From: Acidimicrobiales bacterium
GTDB taxonomy: Bacteria > Actinomycetota > Acidimicrobiia > Acidimicrobiales > CAIXPF01
Length of the DNA: 37,916 nt
Assembly (NCBI GenBank): GCA_020846295.1
Contig: JADLEF010000196.1
Coordinates: 1 to 37,916 of the forward strand
Direction of reading: 5' to 3'
In this document: positions 18,157 to 26,557 of the stretch, one piece after another
Numbering within the stretch: the first letter of the stretch is position 1
Layout of the letters: the number at the start of each line of letters is the position of its first letter
Position numbers and translations under genes: made by a program
Notes under the pieces: generated by a model
Database searches by the model: none
Seen by the model: the letters and a program-made list of their open reading frames with translations, nothing else
What the model was told of the DNA's origin: nothing

Positions 18157-18996
18157 TCAGCCCAGGCCGCGGGAGTCCTGCTTGAGCGCGGTGTCCACGC
18201 CGACCGCGGCGGCGACGACCAGCGAGCGCAGCGGCTCCTCCAACGGTCGGTGGACGTGCACCACGTAGTTGTCCGCCGTCGTGAACAGGGTCTTGGCCAG
18301 GCCCTCCCACGTCTTGGTGATGCGGGCCACCTCGGTGTCGGTGTGGTCGCGGATGGAGAAGTTCCACGCCCGCCAGTTCTCGGCGTGGATCCCGCCGTGG
18401 CGCTGACCGTTGGCCACCAGACCGAAGCGGATCCTGCCGATGGCGTTCTCCTGGACGATCGTGCCGATCTCCGCGCCCTTCCCGTCCTGCACCACCACCC
18501 GGGACTTCACCAGCTTGGCCGGGCGGGTCAGCACCAGCTGCACCGCACCGCTCATGTCCACCACCTGCAAGGTGTGGGTCATGAACTGATCGAGCGAGGT
18601 CAGCACCCGCAACGCCTTCTTCGCCGTCGACTGGCCGACCTGGCGCACCGCGCCGAGCTGGCGGCCGTGCTGGTCGAAGATGGCGTACTCGTTGTTGACC
18701 TCGATCAGCTTGGCCTTCTGGTTCACGACCAGCACCGGCTCGCTGAACAGCGTCCCGCCGCCCTGCGCCACCGGTGGCAGCCCCGCCTGCTGGTGCACCT
18801 GCCGCTGCACCTGCTCGGGGGTGCGGTTCACCGTTGGCACCGCGCCCGGACCGGCAGCCTGCACCGGATCGATCACGTTGCGCCCACCGGACGCGGCCTG
18901 ATCGGTCCAGACGGCGCCGTCCCACCAGCGGTACTCGTGGCGGCCGAGCGGATCAGGGAACCAGCCCGGCGGTGTCGGTTGTCCTGCGTCGACCAC
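18157..18996 (-). CDS. DUF2510 plus phospholipid scramblase/LURP-one-like domain protein
   Basis: PPGWFPDPLGRHEYRWWDGAVWTDQA (DUF2510) followed by LFSEPVLVVNQKAKLIEVNNEYAIFDQHGRQLGAVRQVGQ...RIRFGLVANGQRHGGIHAENWRAWNFSIRDHTDTEVARITKTWEGLAKTLFTTADNYVV. GTG start at 18996. Confidence 0.82.
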   Translation of the reverse strand: MVDAGQPTPPGWFPDPLGRHEYRWWDGAVWTDQAASGGRNVIDPVQAAGPGAVPTVNRTPEQVQRQVHQQAGLPPVAQGGGTLFSEPVLVVNQKAKLIEVNNEYAIFDQHGRQLGAVRQVGQSTAKKALRVLTSLDQFMTHTLQVVDMSGAVQLVLTRPAKLVKSRVVVQDGKGAEIGTIVQENAIGRIRFGLVANGQRHGGIHAENWRAWNFSIRDHTDTEVARITKTWEGLAKTLFTTADNYVVHVHRPLEEPLRSLVVAAAVGVDTALKQDSRGLG

Positions 18997-19049
18997 GTCA
19001 GGCAGGGTACCGGCGCGCCGCCGCGCACGGGGCCATCCCGGACCCGCGT

Positions 19050-20393
19050 TCACACCGTGGAGCGAGCGAACTGCTCGTCGGTCGGCTCCGCTCAACAGAA
19101 CCAGGGTTCGGTCAGGTAGGGCACCGCGGCCGGCTGGGCCACCGCTCCCGGCGCCGCACCCGGACCCGACCCGGCCGCGGCCCGGGCGAGGTCGCGCAGC
19201 TGCGTGTGCACGACACGGTGGTGCGCCGCCCGGCCCGAGGGAGACTCGTCGACGCCTGCGTGACGGCGCACCACCTCGAGGGCGCGGACCGCCAGGGCAT
19301 CGACCGCCGGATCAGGGTGCCGCCACGGGTGGCTCAACTCCGCAGCGTCGTAGGGCCCGGCGACCGCCCGCACCTCGGGCAGGTCGAGCAGGCGGCTCCG
19401 GGCGGTCACCAGCAGGCGGATGCAGTACTGCACCGGCGGGACCACCGACTCGAGGCCGAGCGCGGCGACGGCGTCGAACAGGGCGGCGTAGGACGCCGGC
19501 GTGGTCCACGGGGTGAACGGGACGAACGTCGGGTTGAAGGCGATGCCCGCCGCCCGGCACGCGGCCACCGCGCCGGCGACGTCCGCAGCCCGATGATCCT
19601 TGCCCAACCACGCCAGGGTGGCGTCGTCGAAGGACTCCACCGCCGAGGTGACCAGCACACAGCCGGCGACGGCGAACCGTCCGAGCAGCTCGCCCGCCGC
19701 CAGGAGGTGGTCGATGCGGGCGGTCAGGTCGAAGCTGAGCGAGGGGAACGCGCCGTGCACGGCGTCGACCACCCGGGCGGCGTGGGCGGGGCCGTTGAGG
19801 AAATCGGCGTCGGTGAAGGTCAGATGGGCGGCCCCCCGCTCGACGAGGGCGGCGACGTCGGCGAGCACGGCATCGACCGGCGACGGCCGGAACCGGCCGT
19901 CGAACACCGGGACCACCGGGCAGTGGCGGCAGCGGTGACGGCAGCCGCTCGACGCCGCCACCGCGCCGACCACCCGCCGGCTGCCGTCGGGCAGCACCAG
20001 CTGGGCGTAGCGGTCCAGCGCCGGCGGCACCGACGGCACCGACGACCCGGGCGCGCCGGCGGCGCGAGCCACCGACCCGACCCAGGGCTGCACCCCTCGG
20101 GCGGCGAGCAGCTCCTCGTTGAGCACGGCGTACAGGCCGAACGCGCCCTGCCGGGTGCGCGGCGAGCGCGCCGCCACGGCGTCGATGAGCGGGAGCGCCA
20201 ACCGGGTGGCGGTGTGCATCGGCAGCGACCACAGCACCAGATCCGCCTGCGCGGCGGCCGCCTCGTCGAAGGGGTCGAGGCTCACGTCGCACAGCCGTGC
20301 CGACCAACCGGCCGCAGCCAGCTCGCGCACCGCGGCCCACGCCTCGACCGGGAACCGGCCGAGGTCGTAGGTCGACACCACGAGCGCGTCCAT
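19050..20393 (-). CDS. CUAEP-tail radical SAM protein, predicted selenoprotein; in-frame TGA 19092..19094 predicted as Sec
   Basis: Radical SAM CX3CX2C in SSGCRHRCRHCPVVP; Rossmann-like N-terminal region. Reading through TGA at 19092..19094 gives ...PYLTEPWFC-U-AEPTDEQFARSTV then TGA at 19050..19052. The CUAEP tail matches a radical SAM (seleno)protein family I recall being named for a CUAEP/CCAEP tail. Confidence 0.85.
19059..19089 (-). promoter_or_regulatory. Candidate bacterial SECIS element downstream of the TGA in the radical SAM gene
   Basis: On the minus strand, CGAGC-AGTTC-GCTCG (5-bp stem, 5-nt loop with G second) at 19063..19077, with an outer GGAG/CTCC pairing. Loop G is 21 nt after the TGA. 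Confidence 0.6.
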
Positions 20394-20426
20394 ACCGTTC
20401 AGTACGCGACGGAGCGGTATGGACGC
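20386..20426. repeat. 12-bp perfect inverted repeat enclosing the radical SAM start codon
   Basis: GCGTCCATACCG (20386..20397) and CGGTATGGACGC (20415..20426) with a 17-nt spacer. Start codon complement 20391..20393 lies in one arm. Confidence 0.85.
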
Positions 20427-20439
20427 ACGACGGGAGCGC

Positions 20440-21246
20440 TCAGCCCTTGTTGCGGTGGGCGCCGAAGTTCGGCGTGCGCTTCTCGTTGAACGCGGCCACC
20501 GCCTCCTTCTGGTCGGGCGAACCGAAGCAGGCATCCTCGAGCTGCAGCGACAGCGGCATCACCGTCGAGGAGATCGAACGCATCCAATGGTTGATCGCCA
20601 TCTTGGAGGCGGTGATGGCCTGCAGCGGCCCAGCGGCCAACGCGCCGGCCACCGACAGCGCCTTGTCCATCAGCTGGTCGTCCTCGACCAGGAAGCTGGC
20701 CAGGCCGATGCGCTCCGCCTCCTCGCCGCTGACCCGCTCGCCGCTCATGAGGAAGTACTTGGCCCGGTTCACGCCGATCAGCAACGGCCAGATCAGCTGG
20801 CCGCCGTCACCGGCGCCGATGCCCATCTTCACGTGGGTGTCGGCGAACACGGCGGACCGCCCGGCGACGACCACGTCGCACAACAGCGCCACCGTCGCGC
20901 CCAGCCCCATGGCGTAGCCGTTCACGGCGGACACCAGCGGCTTGTTGCACTCGAGGATGTGGTCGACGATGCGGCGGGCCTCCTCCAGCATGCCGCCGGT
21001 GGTGGAGCCCATCACCTCCCCACTCGGCGAGAAGTCGCCCCCGGCGCAGAACGCCCGGCCGGCGCCGGTGATGACCGCGGCGCGCACCTCGCGGTCGGCC
21101 TGGATGTCCCGGGTGAGGGTGGCCAGCTCCCGGTGCATGGTGGCGTTCACCGAGTTGAGCCGCTCCGGCCGGTTGAGGGTGCACACGGCGACACCGTCGC
21201 TCCGCTTCTCGATGGCGATGGTCTTGTAAGCAGCAGGATCGAGCAT
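20440..21246 (-). CDS. Enoyl-CoA hydratase/isomerase family protein
   Basis: VCTLNRPERLNSVNATMHRELATL...AAVITGAGRAFCAGGDFS...KPLVSAVNGYAMGLGATVALLCDVVVAGRSAVFADTHVKMGI; crotonase signature. Confidence 0.94.
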   Translation of the reverse strand: MLDPAAYKTIAIEKRSDGVAVCTLNRPERLNSVNATMHRELATLTRDIQADREVRAAVITGAGRAFCAGGDFSPSGEVMGSTTGGMLEEARRIVDHILECNKPLVSAVNGYAMGLGATVALLCDVVVAGRSAVFADTHVKMGIGAGDGGQLIWPLLIGVNRAKYFLMSGERVSGEEAERIGLASFLVEDDQLMDKALSVAGALAAGPLQAITASKMAINHWMRSISSTVMPLSLQLEDACFGSPDQKEAVAAFNEKRTPNFGAHRNKG

Positions 21247-21318
21247 GACCCGGACCCTACGCCCAGCGGCCGCGGCGCGCCCGCCGGAGACCCGGACGCA
21301 GTGGTAGGGTCCGGCGCT

Positions 21319-22230
21319 GTGACCGTCGACACCGTGGAGCGCTCGCGGTCCACCAACCTGCCCGGCGTGATCGCCATCCTGGCCGCCACCGCCTGCTGGA
21401 GCTCCGGGGGCGTGCTCGCCAAGAACGCTGACCACCCTGGCGTCGTGCTGGCGTTCTGGCGCCTGCTCATCGTGACCACCGTGTTCGGGGTCATCCTCGT
21501 CGCGACCGGCCGCTCGATCACCTGGCCGATGTTGAAGCGCTCCATTCCGGGCGGGCTGCTGTTCGGCTGCAACCTGGCCGTGTGGTTCGAGGCGTTGCGC
21601 CACGCCACCGTCGGCATCGCCACCGTGACCGGCGCGCTGACGCCGGTGCTGGCCATGCTCATCGGGTGGCGTCTGCTCGGCGAGCGCATCAGTGGCCTGG
21701 CCATGGCCTGCGCGGCAGGGGCGGTGGGCGGCGTCATCATCTTCGTGGTACCGGGCTTCGCCGCCAGCGGCACCACCGCGCTGGGCATGGGCCTGGCGTT
21801 TGCCGCCATCCTGCTGTGGGTCTGCTACCTGCTCGTCACCAAGCGGGCGCGCGAAGGCGTCGGCACCATCGAGTACCTGTTCCTGATGGCCTCGGTGGCC
21901 ACCGTCTCCCTGCTCCCGGTGCTCCTGGCCAGCGAGGAGGGCCGCAGCGTCCCGGACCACGGCTGGGGCTGGATCATCGCCCTGGCCCTCATCCCGGGCA
22001 GCATCGGCCACGGCCTGCTCGCCTGGGCGCAGGCCCACGTGCCGCTGTCGACCGCGGGGATCCTCCTGCAGGGCGAGCCGGTGGGCGCCGCCATCGCCGG
22101 GGCGATCTTCCTCGGGGAGACCATCGGTGCGCTGCAGGCCCTCGGACTGCTGCTCGCGTTCATCGCCCTCGCCGTGCTCACCCGGGCCACCAGCGGCCCG
22201 GCCGAGCAAGCCCCTCCGGTCGACGCCTGA
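21319..22230 (+). CDS. DMT/EamA family transporter
   Basis: Two EamA repeats with about 10 TMs: GVIAILAATACWSSGGVLAKNADHPGVVLAFWR... and ...HVPLSTAGILLQGEPVGAAIAGAIFLGETIGALQALG. GTG start at 21319. Confidence 0.88.
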   Translation: MTVDTVERSRSTNLPGVIAILAATACWSSGGVLAKNADHPGVVLAFWRLLIVTTVFGVILVATGRSITWPMLKRSIPGGLLFGCNLAVWFEALRHATVGIATVTGALTPVLAMLIGWRLLGERISGLAMACAAGAVGGVIIFVVPGFAASGTTALGMGLAFAAILLWVCYLLVTKRAREGVGTIEYLFLMASVATVSLLPVLLASEEGRSVPDHGWGWIIALALIPGSIGHGLLAWAQAHVPLSTAGILLQGEPVGAAIAGAIFLGETIGALQALGLLLAFIALAVLTRATSGPAEQAPPVDA

Positions 22231-22236
22231 GGGCCC

Positions 22237-22791
22237 TCAGCCGGCGTCGTCGGGGAAGCCGGGCACGCCGTCGTCGAGCTGCACCCCGAAGGTGTTCAAC
22301 GCCATGGACACCAACGTGTACTGGCCCACGGTGAACACCAGGTCGATGATCTGCTGGGTGCTGTAGCGCTCGGTCAGCGCCTGCCAGGTCGGCTCGCTGA
22401 TGAAGCTGTCGTCGTGCAGTTCGTCGACCGCGGTGACCAACGTGCGGTCGAAGTCGCTCCAGCCGGGCGCATCGGCGGGCTTGGTCAGCCGGGTGATCTC
22501 CTCGTCGGTGAGCCCGCAGCGCTTGCCGATCAGGGTGTGCTGACCGAACTCGTAGGCCGAGCGGCAGCGCCAGCCGATGCGCAGCATGATCAGCTCCCGC
22601 TCCCGGGGCTCCAACGTGGACTTCTCGAACACGTGGTTGCCGAAGACCGACCACCGCTTGAACAGCTGCGGGTGGTGGGCGATGGTCCGCATCACGTTGG
22701 GCGGGCTGCCACGGCCCTTTAGGCGATCCGCGATGGCGGGATCCCACTCCGATTCGGGCAACGGCGGCACACGGGGCTTGTCGAGGCGCAT
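22237..22791 (-). CDS. Carboxymuconolactone decarboxylase (AhpD-like) family protein
   Basis: RTIAHHPQLFKRWSVFGNHVFEKSTLEPRERELIMLRIGWRCRSAYEFGQHTLIGKRCGLTDEEI; CMD family pattern. Confidence 0.88.
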   Translation of the reverse strand: MRLDKPRVPPLPESEWDPAIADRLKGRGSPPNVMRTIAHHPQLFKRWSVFGNHVFEKSTLEPRERELIMLRIGWRCRSAYEFGQHTLIGKRCGLTDEEITRLTKPADAPGWSDFDRTLVTAVDELHDDSFISEPTWQALTERYSTQQIIDLVFTVGQYTLVSMALNTFGVQLDDGVPGFPDDAG

Positions 22792-22910
22792 GGCCCGGAC
22801 CGTAGCCCGCCGCAGCCGACCCCGATCCGAAAACGGCGCACCGGACGCGAAACGGCCCCTCCATACCTACCGGCATGGCGGGGCCGCGTCCTGGAGCGTC
22901 GGAGCGCTCG

Positions 22911-24092
22911 TCAGTGGTCGGCCTTCGCCCCTTCGGGCAGGCCGACTCGCGCCTCGGGCGACGCCCAGGTCGGCCAGCGGGCGCGGCTGCGCTCGGCCAA
23001 CTTGTGCATGAGCTTGATGGCGCCCGGATCGGAATCCCCCGGCTTGCCCTCGATCACCCCGTCGGCGAGCATCCGCATGATGATCTCGCGCCCGAGGGCG
23101 GTGCGCACGATGGTCAGCGTCCAGTCGGTGGCGTCACCGATGCCCCCGGTCGAGATGTCGGCGTGCTCGGCGGCGAAGTCCGGGCAGTGGTTGCAGCCCT
23201 CGCGGGTCCAGGCGTGGCACTCCTTGAGGTTGATCTCGTGGTAGCTGCCGTCCTTCATCCAGATCTGGAAGACGCCCTTGATGTTCATCTTCTTGATCTG
23301 GTCCTTGGCCAAGCCGTACTTGACGTCGAACAGCTCGTCGAACAGCGAGTCGTCGAAGCTCTTGGAGCACAGCAGGCCGATGTTGAGCTTGATCGGCCGC
23401 GACACCTTGCCGATCTTGCGGGTCCACATCACCGGCGCGATGGACGTCTGGCAGCTCATGCCGACCAGCGCCAGATCCTTGAGGCCCTTCTCCACCGCCT
23501 CGTCGTAGGCCATGGTGTTGGCCGAGTAGGTGTACCGGCTCCCGGCCCCGGCGAGGACCTCCTCGCGGTTGGTGGCGACCATCGGCTTGGCCTTCCAGCC
23601 GCCGTCGCCACCCTCGCTGCTCTCGAGCCCCGAGACCAGCGCGCCGTCGATGTAGCCGTGCTCCAGCGCCCAGATCAGGATGGCGGACACCAGGCCACCG
23701 TCCTGGCCGGTCTCGTAGACGAAGTCGTCGGAGGCGCGGCACAGGATGACGTCCTTGTAGATGCCGGACATGTCCTCCTCGGTGCGGACCCGCCCGTGCA
23801 GGTGCAGGTCGGCCTCGGGCTCCCAGTGACGGAAGCGGGGGCACGCCCGGGTGCAGGAGGTGCAGCCCTTCTCACCGTGGATGCAGTTCTCGAGGCCGAG
23901 CTCCTCCTCGAGGTGGAACGGCTTGTACTGCCCCGGCTCGTGCTTGTAGCCGATGACGTCGTGCGGGCAGGAGATCACACAGCCGGCGCATCCGGTGCAG
24001 AGCCCCGAGGTGATGACCTCCTCGTAGAGCTCCTTCCACTGGAAGGTCCAGCGTTCCTTGGCCGCGGTGGGTGCATCCTCGGTGACCGTCAT
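22911..24092 (-). CDS. Coenzyme F420 hydrogenase/dehydrogenase beta subunit family (FrhB/FdhB-like) ferredoxin-type protein
   Basis: Two Fe-S motifs CTGCAGCVISCPHDVI and CTSCTRACPRFR; ETGQDGGLVSAILIWALEHGYIDGALVSG; SCQTSIAPVMWTRK; HCPDFAAEHADISTGGIG. Confidence 0.9.
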   Translation of the reverse strand: MTVTEDAPTAAKERWTFQWKELYEEVITSGLCTGCAGCVISCPHDVIGYKHEPGQYKPFHLEEELGLENCIHGEKGCTSCTRACPRFRHWEPEADLHLHGRVRTEEDMSGIYKDVILCRASDDFVYETGQDGGLVSAILIWALEHGYIDGALVSGLESSEGGDGGWKAKPMVATNREEVLAGAGSRYTYSANTMAYDEAVEKGLKDLALVGMSCQTSIAPVMWTRKIGKVSRPIKLNIGLLCSKSFDDSLFDELFDVKYGLAKDQIKKMNIKGVFQIWMKDGSYHEINLKECHAWTREGCNHCPDFAAEHADISTGGIGDATDWTLTIVRTALGREIIMRMLADGVIEGKPGDSDPGAIKLMHKLAERSRARWPTWASPEARVGLPEGAKADH

Positions 24093-24187
24093 GACCTCAC
24101 ACTAGGTGCCGCAGCGCACCACGGCCCAGCCTTGTCGACGAGCGGGCGGCCCCCGGGCCCGCCACGGGACGCCCGCCGGCAGCGCCG

Positions 24188-24544
24188 TCAGGCGTCCGGC
24201 GTGTCGCGCAGGCAGGAGGTCACGGCGTCGTGCACGTCATCGGGCAGGTCGGCGCCGTCGGCCAGCGCGGCGTCGAGCCCCGCCAGCTGCGCCTCGGGGA
24301 CCGCCCCCGTCCAGCGGTCGAACCCGCACCGGCAGGCGTCCGCGTCGACGCCGGTGCGCTCGCAGGCACCGAGGAACTCGGACCGGAAGCCGGGGCCGGG
24401 CACCGCCGGATCGGACGGGCGCAGCACCACGGCCGCCACGCCGATGACGGTGAGCGCGGCGAGCAGGCCGACGGCGATGCGCACCAGCATCGGCCGGTCC
24501 ACGGCGCCCTCGCCCGGGGCGGCGTGGTCGGACGCGGTCGGCAC
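24188..24544 (-). CDS. Hypothetical single-TM small protein with Cys-containing extracytoplasmic region
   Basis: TM segment MLVRIAVGLLAALTVIGVAAVVL; then CERTGVDADACRCGFDRW...VTSCLRDTPDA. Confidence 0.6.
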   Translation of the reverse strand: MPTASDHAAPGEGAVDRPMLVRIAVGLLAALTVIGVAAVVLRPSDPAVPGPGFRSEFLGACERTGVDADACRCGFDRWTGAVPEAQLAGLDAALADGADLPDDVHDAVTSCLRDTPDA

Positions 24545-24587
24545 GGTGGGCGACGATACCCGCCTCCGAGGCGACGGCGTGGCGCGC

Positions 24588-25019
24588 TCAGTCGGCCGGC
24601 TCGTCCTGCGCTGTGGGCTCGTCCTGCGCTGTCGGCTCGTCCTGCGCTGTGGTCTCGTCCTCGGCGGGGGGCCGGCGACGGGAGCGGAACGCGTCGAGGT
24701 CGAGCAGGGCGGCGGGCTGCGGCCGCTCGTCGACGTAGTCGGGGTCGGCCATCAGCTCCACCGGGAACGGCACGATGGGGCCCTCCACGGTGCCGACCAG
24801 CTCCCGGTACAGCTGCACCAGCAGCGCCCGCTCCTCGGGGTCGATGCCGAAGTCCGGCTCGGGCGGCGCAGGCTCCAGCGCGGCGAGGTCGGTCATCAGC
24901 TGCTCGATGCCCACCATGGGGGGCCGGCGGCGCAGGAAGCGGGGACGACGACGCTCGCGCCCGGCGAAGGGCACCGTCACTCCGGCATCTCGCTCACGGC
25001 CTCTCCACGGCTCTTCCAT
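24588..25019 (-). CDS. Hypothetical protein with C-terminal TAQDEP repeats
   Basis: ORF ends ...DETTAQDEPTAQDEPTAQDEPAD; acidic/Pro-rich composition. Start uncertain. Confidence 0.5.
   Translation of the reverse strand: MEEPWRGRERDAGVTVPFAGRERRRPRFLRRRPPMVGIEQLMTDLAALEPAPPEPDFGIDPEERALLVQLYRELVGTVEGPIVPFPVELMADPDYVDERPQPAALLDLDAFRSRRRPPAEDETTAQDEPTAQDEPTAQDEPAD
24598..24651. repeat. Three tandem 18-bp units (GGCTCGTCCTGCGCTGTS), in frame
   Basis: Units 24598..24615, 24616..24633 and 24634..24651, plus a degenerate fourth. Confidence 0.9.
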
Positions 25020-25070
25020 GCCCCCGAAGTGTCAACGGAAACCGAGGCACGACGGCAGGGTCTCATCCGC

Positions 25071-25814
25071 CTACCCAGCGTTGGGGACCACCCCGCCGAG
25101 CACCGCAGCCCGGGCGAAGACGGCGTCGAGCATCGGCTCGGTGAGCCGGCCCGTGAAGGTGTTCTGCTGGCTGACGTGGTAGCTGCACAGCAGCGTCACC
25201 GCGGCGCGGTGGGCCGACGCCGGTACCGGGACCTCCAGGCCGTGAGCGAAGCGGGGCCTGGGTCGGCCCACGCCCAGCAGTTCGGCGACGACCTCGTAGC
25301 CGAACCCGCCCAGCGCCACGAACACCCGGGCGTGGCGCAGCAGGGCGAGCTCCGCGTCGAGGAACGGCCGGCAGGTCTCCCGCTCGGTCGGGGTGGGTTT
25401 GTTGGCCGGCGGGGCGCAGCGCACCGGGGCCGTGACGTAGGCCCGGTGCAGGCGCAACCCGTCGTCGCGGGCCACGCTGTGGGGCTGGTTGGCCAGCCCG
25501 GCGCGGTGCATGGCGCGGAACAACCAGTCGCCCGAGCGGTCCCCCGTGAACATCCGGCCGGTGCGGTTGGCGCCGTGGGCGGCGGGGGCGAGGCCGATGA
25601 CCACCACGGTGGCATCGGGATCCCCGAAGCCCGGCACCGGCGCACCCCAGTAGGGCTCGTGGCGGTAGGCCGCCCGCTTGGTCCGGGCCACCTCCTCCCG
25701 CCAGTCCACCAGGCGGGGACACCGCCGGCACCCGACGATCTCGTCCTGCAGCACGCGCAACGCCTCGGCGGTGCGGGCCGCGCCGCGGCCTCGGCGCGCC
25801 TGGCCGGAGTTCAT
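25071..25814 (-). CDS. Uracil-DNA glycosylase, family 5 (UdgB-like)
   Basis: IVGCRRCPRLVDWREEVA...YWGAPVPGFGDPDATVVVIGLAPAAHGANRTGRMFTGDRSGDWLFRAMHRAGL...LLCSYHVSQQNTFTGRLTEPML. Confidence 0.92.
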   Translation of the reverse strand: MNSGQARRGRGAARTAEALRVLQDEIVGCRRCPRLVDWREEVARTKRAAYRHEPYWGAPVPGFGDPDATVVVIGLAPAAHGANRTGRMFTGDRSGDWLFRAMHRAGLANQPHSVARDDGLRLHRAYVTAPVRCAPPANKPTPTERETCRPFLDAELALLRHARVFVALGGFGYEVVAELLGVGRPRPRFAHGLEVPVPASAHRAAVTLLCSYHVSQQNTFTGRLTEPMLDAVFARAAVLGGVVPNAG

Positions 25815-25843
25815 GGGTGCAGGAGACTAGGTTGGACCACCGC

Positions 25844-26557
25844 ATGCCCGCACCTGCCGCCTCCGGCCCGCCCCCCTCCCCCGCTCCCGCCCCCGCGGCC
25901 GACGCCGCCGCCAAGACGGCGCCCTCCGGTCCGAAGCCGACGCTCGTGCTGTTCGTGCGGCACGGCAAGACGCCGACCACCGGCACGTCGTTGCCGGGCC
26001 GGGCGAAAGGCCTGCACCTCGCCCCCGAAGGGGTGAAGCAGGCGCAGGAGGCGGCCAAGCGCATCGCCAAGCTGAAGCACGTCGCCGCGGTGTACGCCTC
26101 ACCGCTGGAGCGCACCCGGGAGACCGCCGCCCCCATCGGCGCCGCCATCGGCGTGCGGGTCAAGCCCGAGCCCGGCCTGCTCGAGTGCGACTTCGGGGCC
26201 TGGACCGGGCGGGAGCTGAAGGACCTGTTCAAGCTGCCGGAGTGGGCGACGGTGCAGCGCTACCCCTCGGGCTTCCGCTTCCCCGACGGCGAGTCCTTCG
26301 CCGAGATGCAGCTTCGCATCGTGTCCACCGTCGAGCGCCTCGTCGCCCGGCACCCCGGCCAGACGGTCGTGGCGGTGAGCCACGCCGATCCGATCAAGGC
26401 GGCGATGGCCGCCGCGGTGGGCACCCACCTGGACCTGTTCCAACGCATCGTCATCTCGCCGTGCTCGGTCAGCGCCGTCCTGTACGGTCCGGCGGGGCCG
26501 GTCGTGCTGGCGACCAACTCCACGGGTCGGGACCTCACCACGTTGCAGCCGTCATGA
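25844..26557 (+). CDS. Histidine phosphatase family protein (MSMEG_4193-like)
   Basis: LVLFVRHGKTPTTGTSLPGRAKGLHLAPEGVKQAQEAAKRIAKL...VYASPLERTRETAAPIG...VVAVSHADPIKAAMAAAVG. Confidence 0.9.
   Translation: MPAPAASGPPPSPAPAPAADAAAKTAPSGPKPTLVLFVRHGKTPTTGTSLPGRAKGLHLAPEGVKQAQEAAKRIAKLKHVAAVYASPLERTRETAAPIGAAIGVRVKPEPGLLECDFGAWTGRELKDLFKLPEWATVQRYPSGFRFPDGESFAEMQLRIVSTVERLVARHPGQTVVAVSHADPIKAAMAAAVGTHLDLFQRIVISPCSVSAVLYGPAGPVVLATNSTGRDLTTLQPS

Noticed and set aside
20398-20442. Readthrough of the enoyl-CoA hydratase TGA stop as another selenoprotein
   Set aside because: Codons after TGA (ALPSCVHTAPSRTER...) show no family-consistent extension and no Cys-aligned context.
22237-22791. CMD/AhpD-like protein as a selenoprotein
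   Set aside because: Some AhpD-like proteins carry a CxxU motif, but here the motif region reads CRSA with no in-frame TGA.
22875-26036. 1053-aa + strand ORF
   Set aside because: Antisense shadow of the FrhB-like, hypothetical and UdgB genes; low-complexity translation with no recognisable motif.
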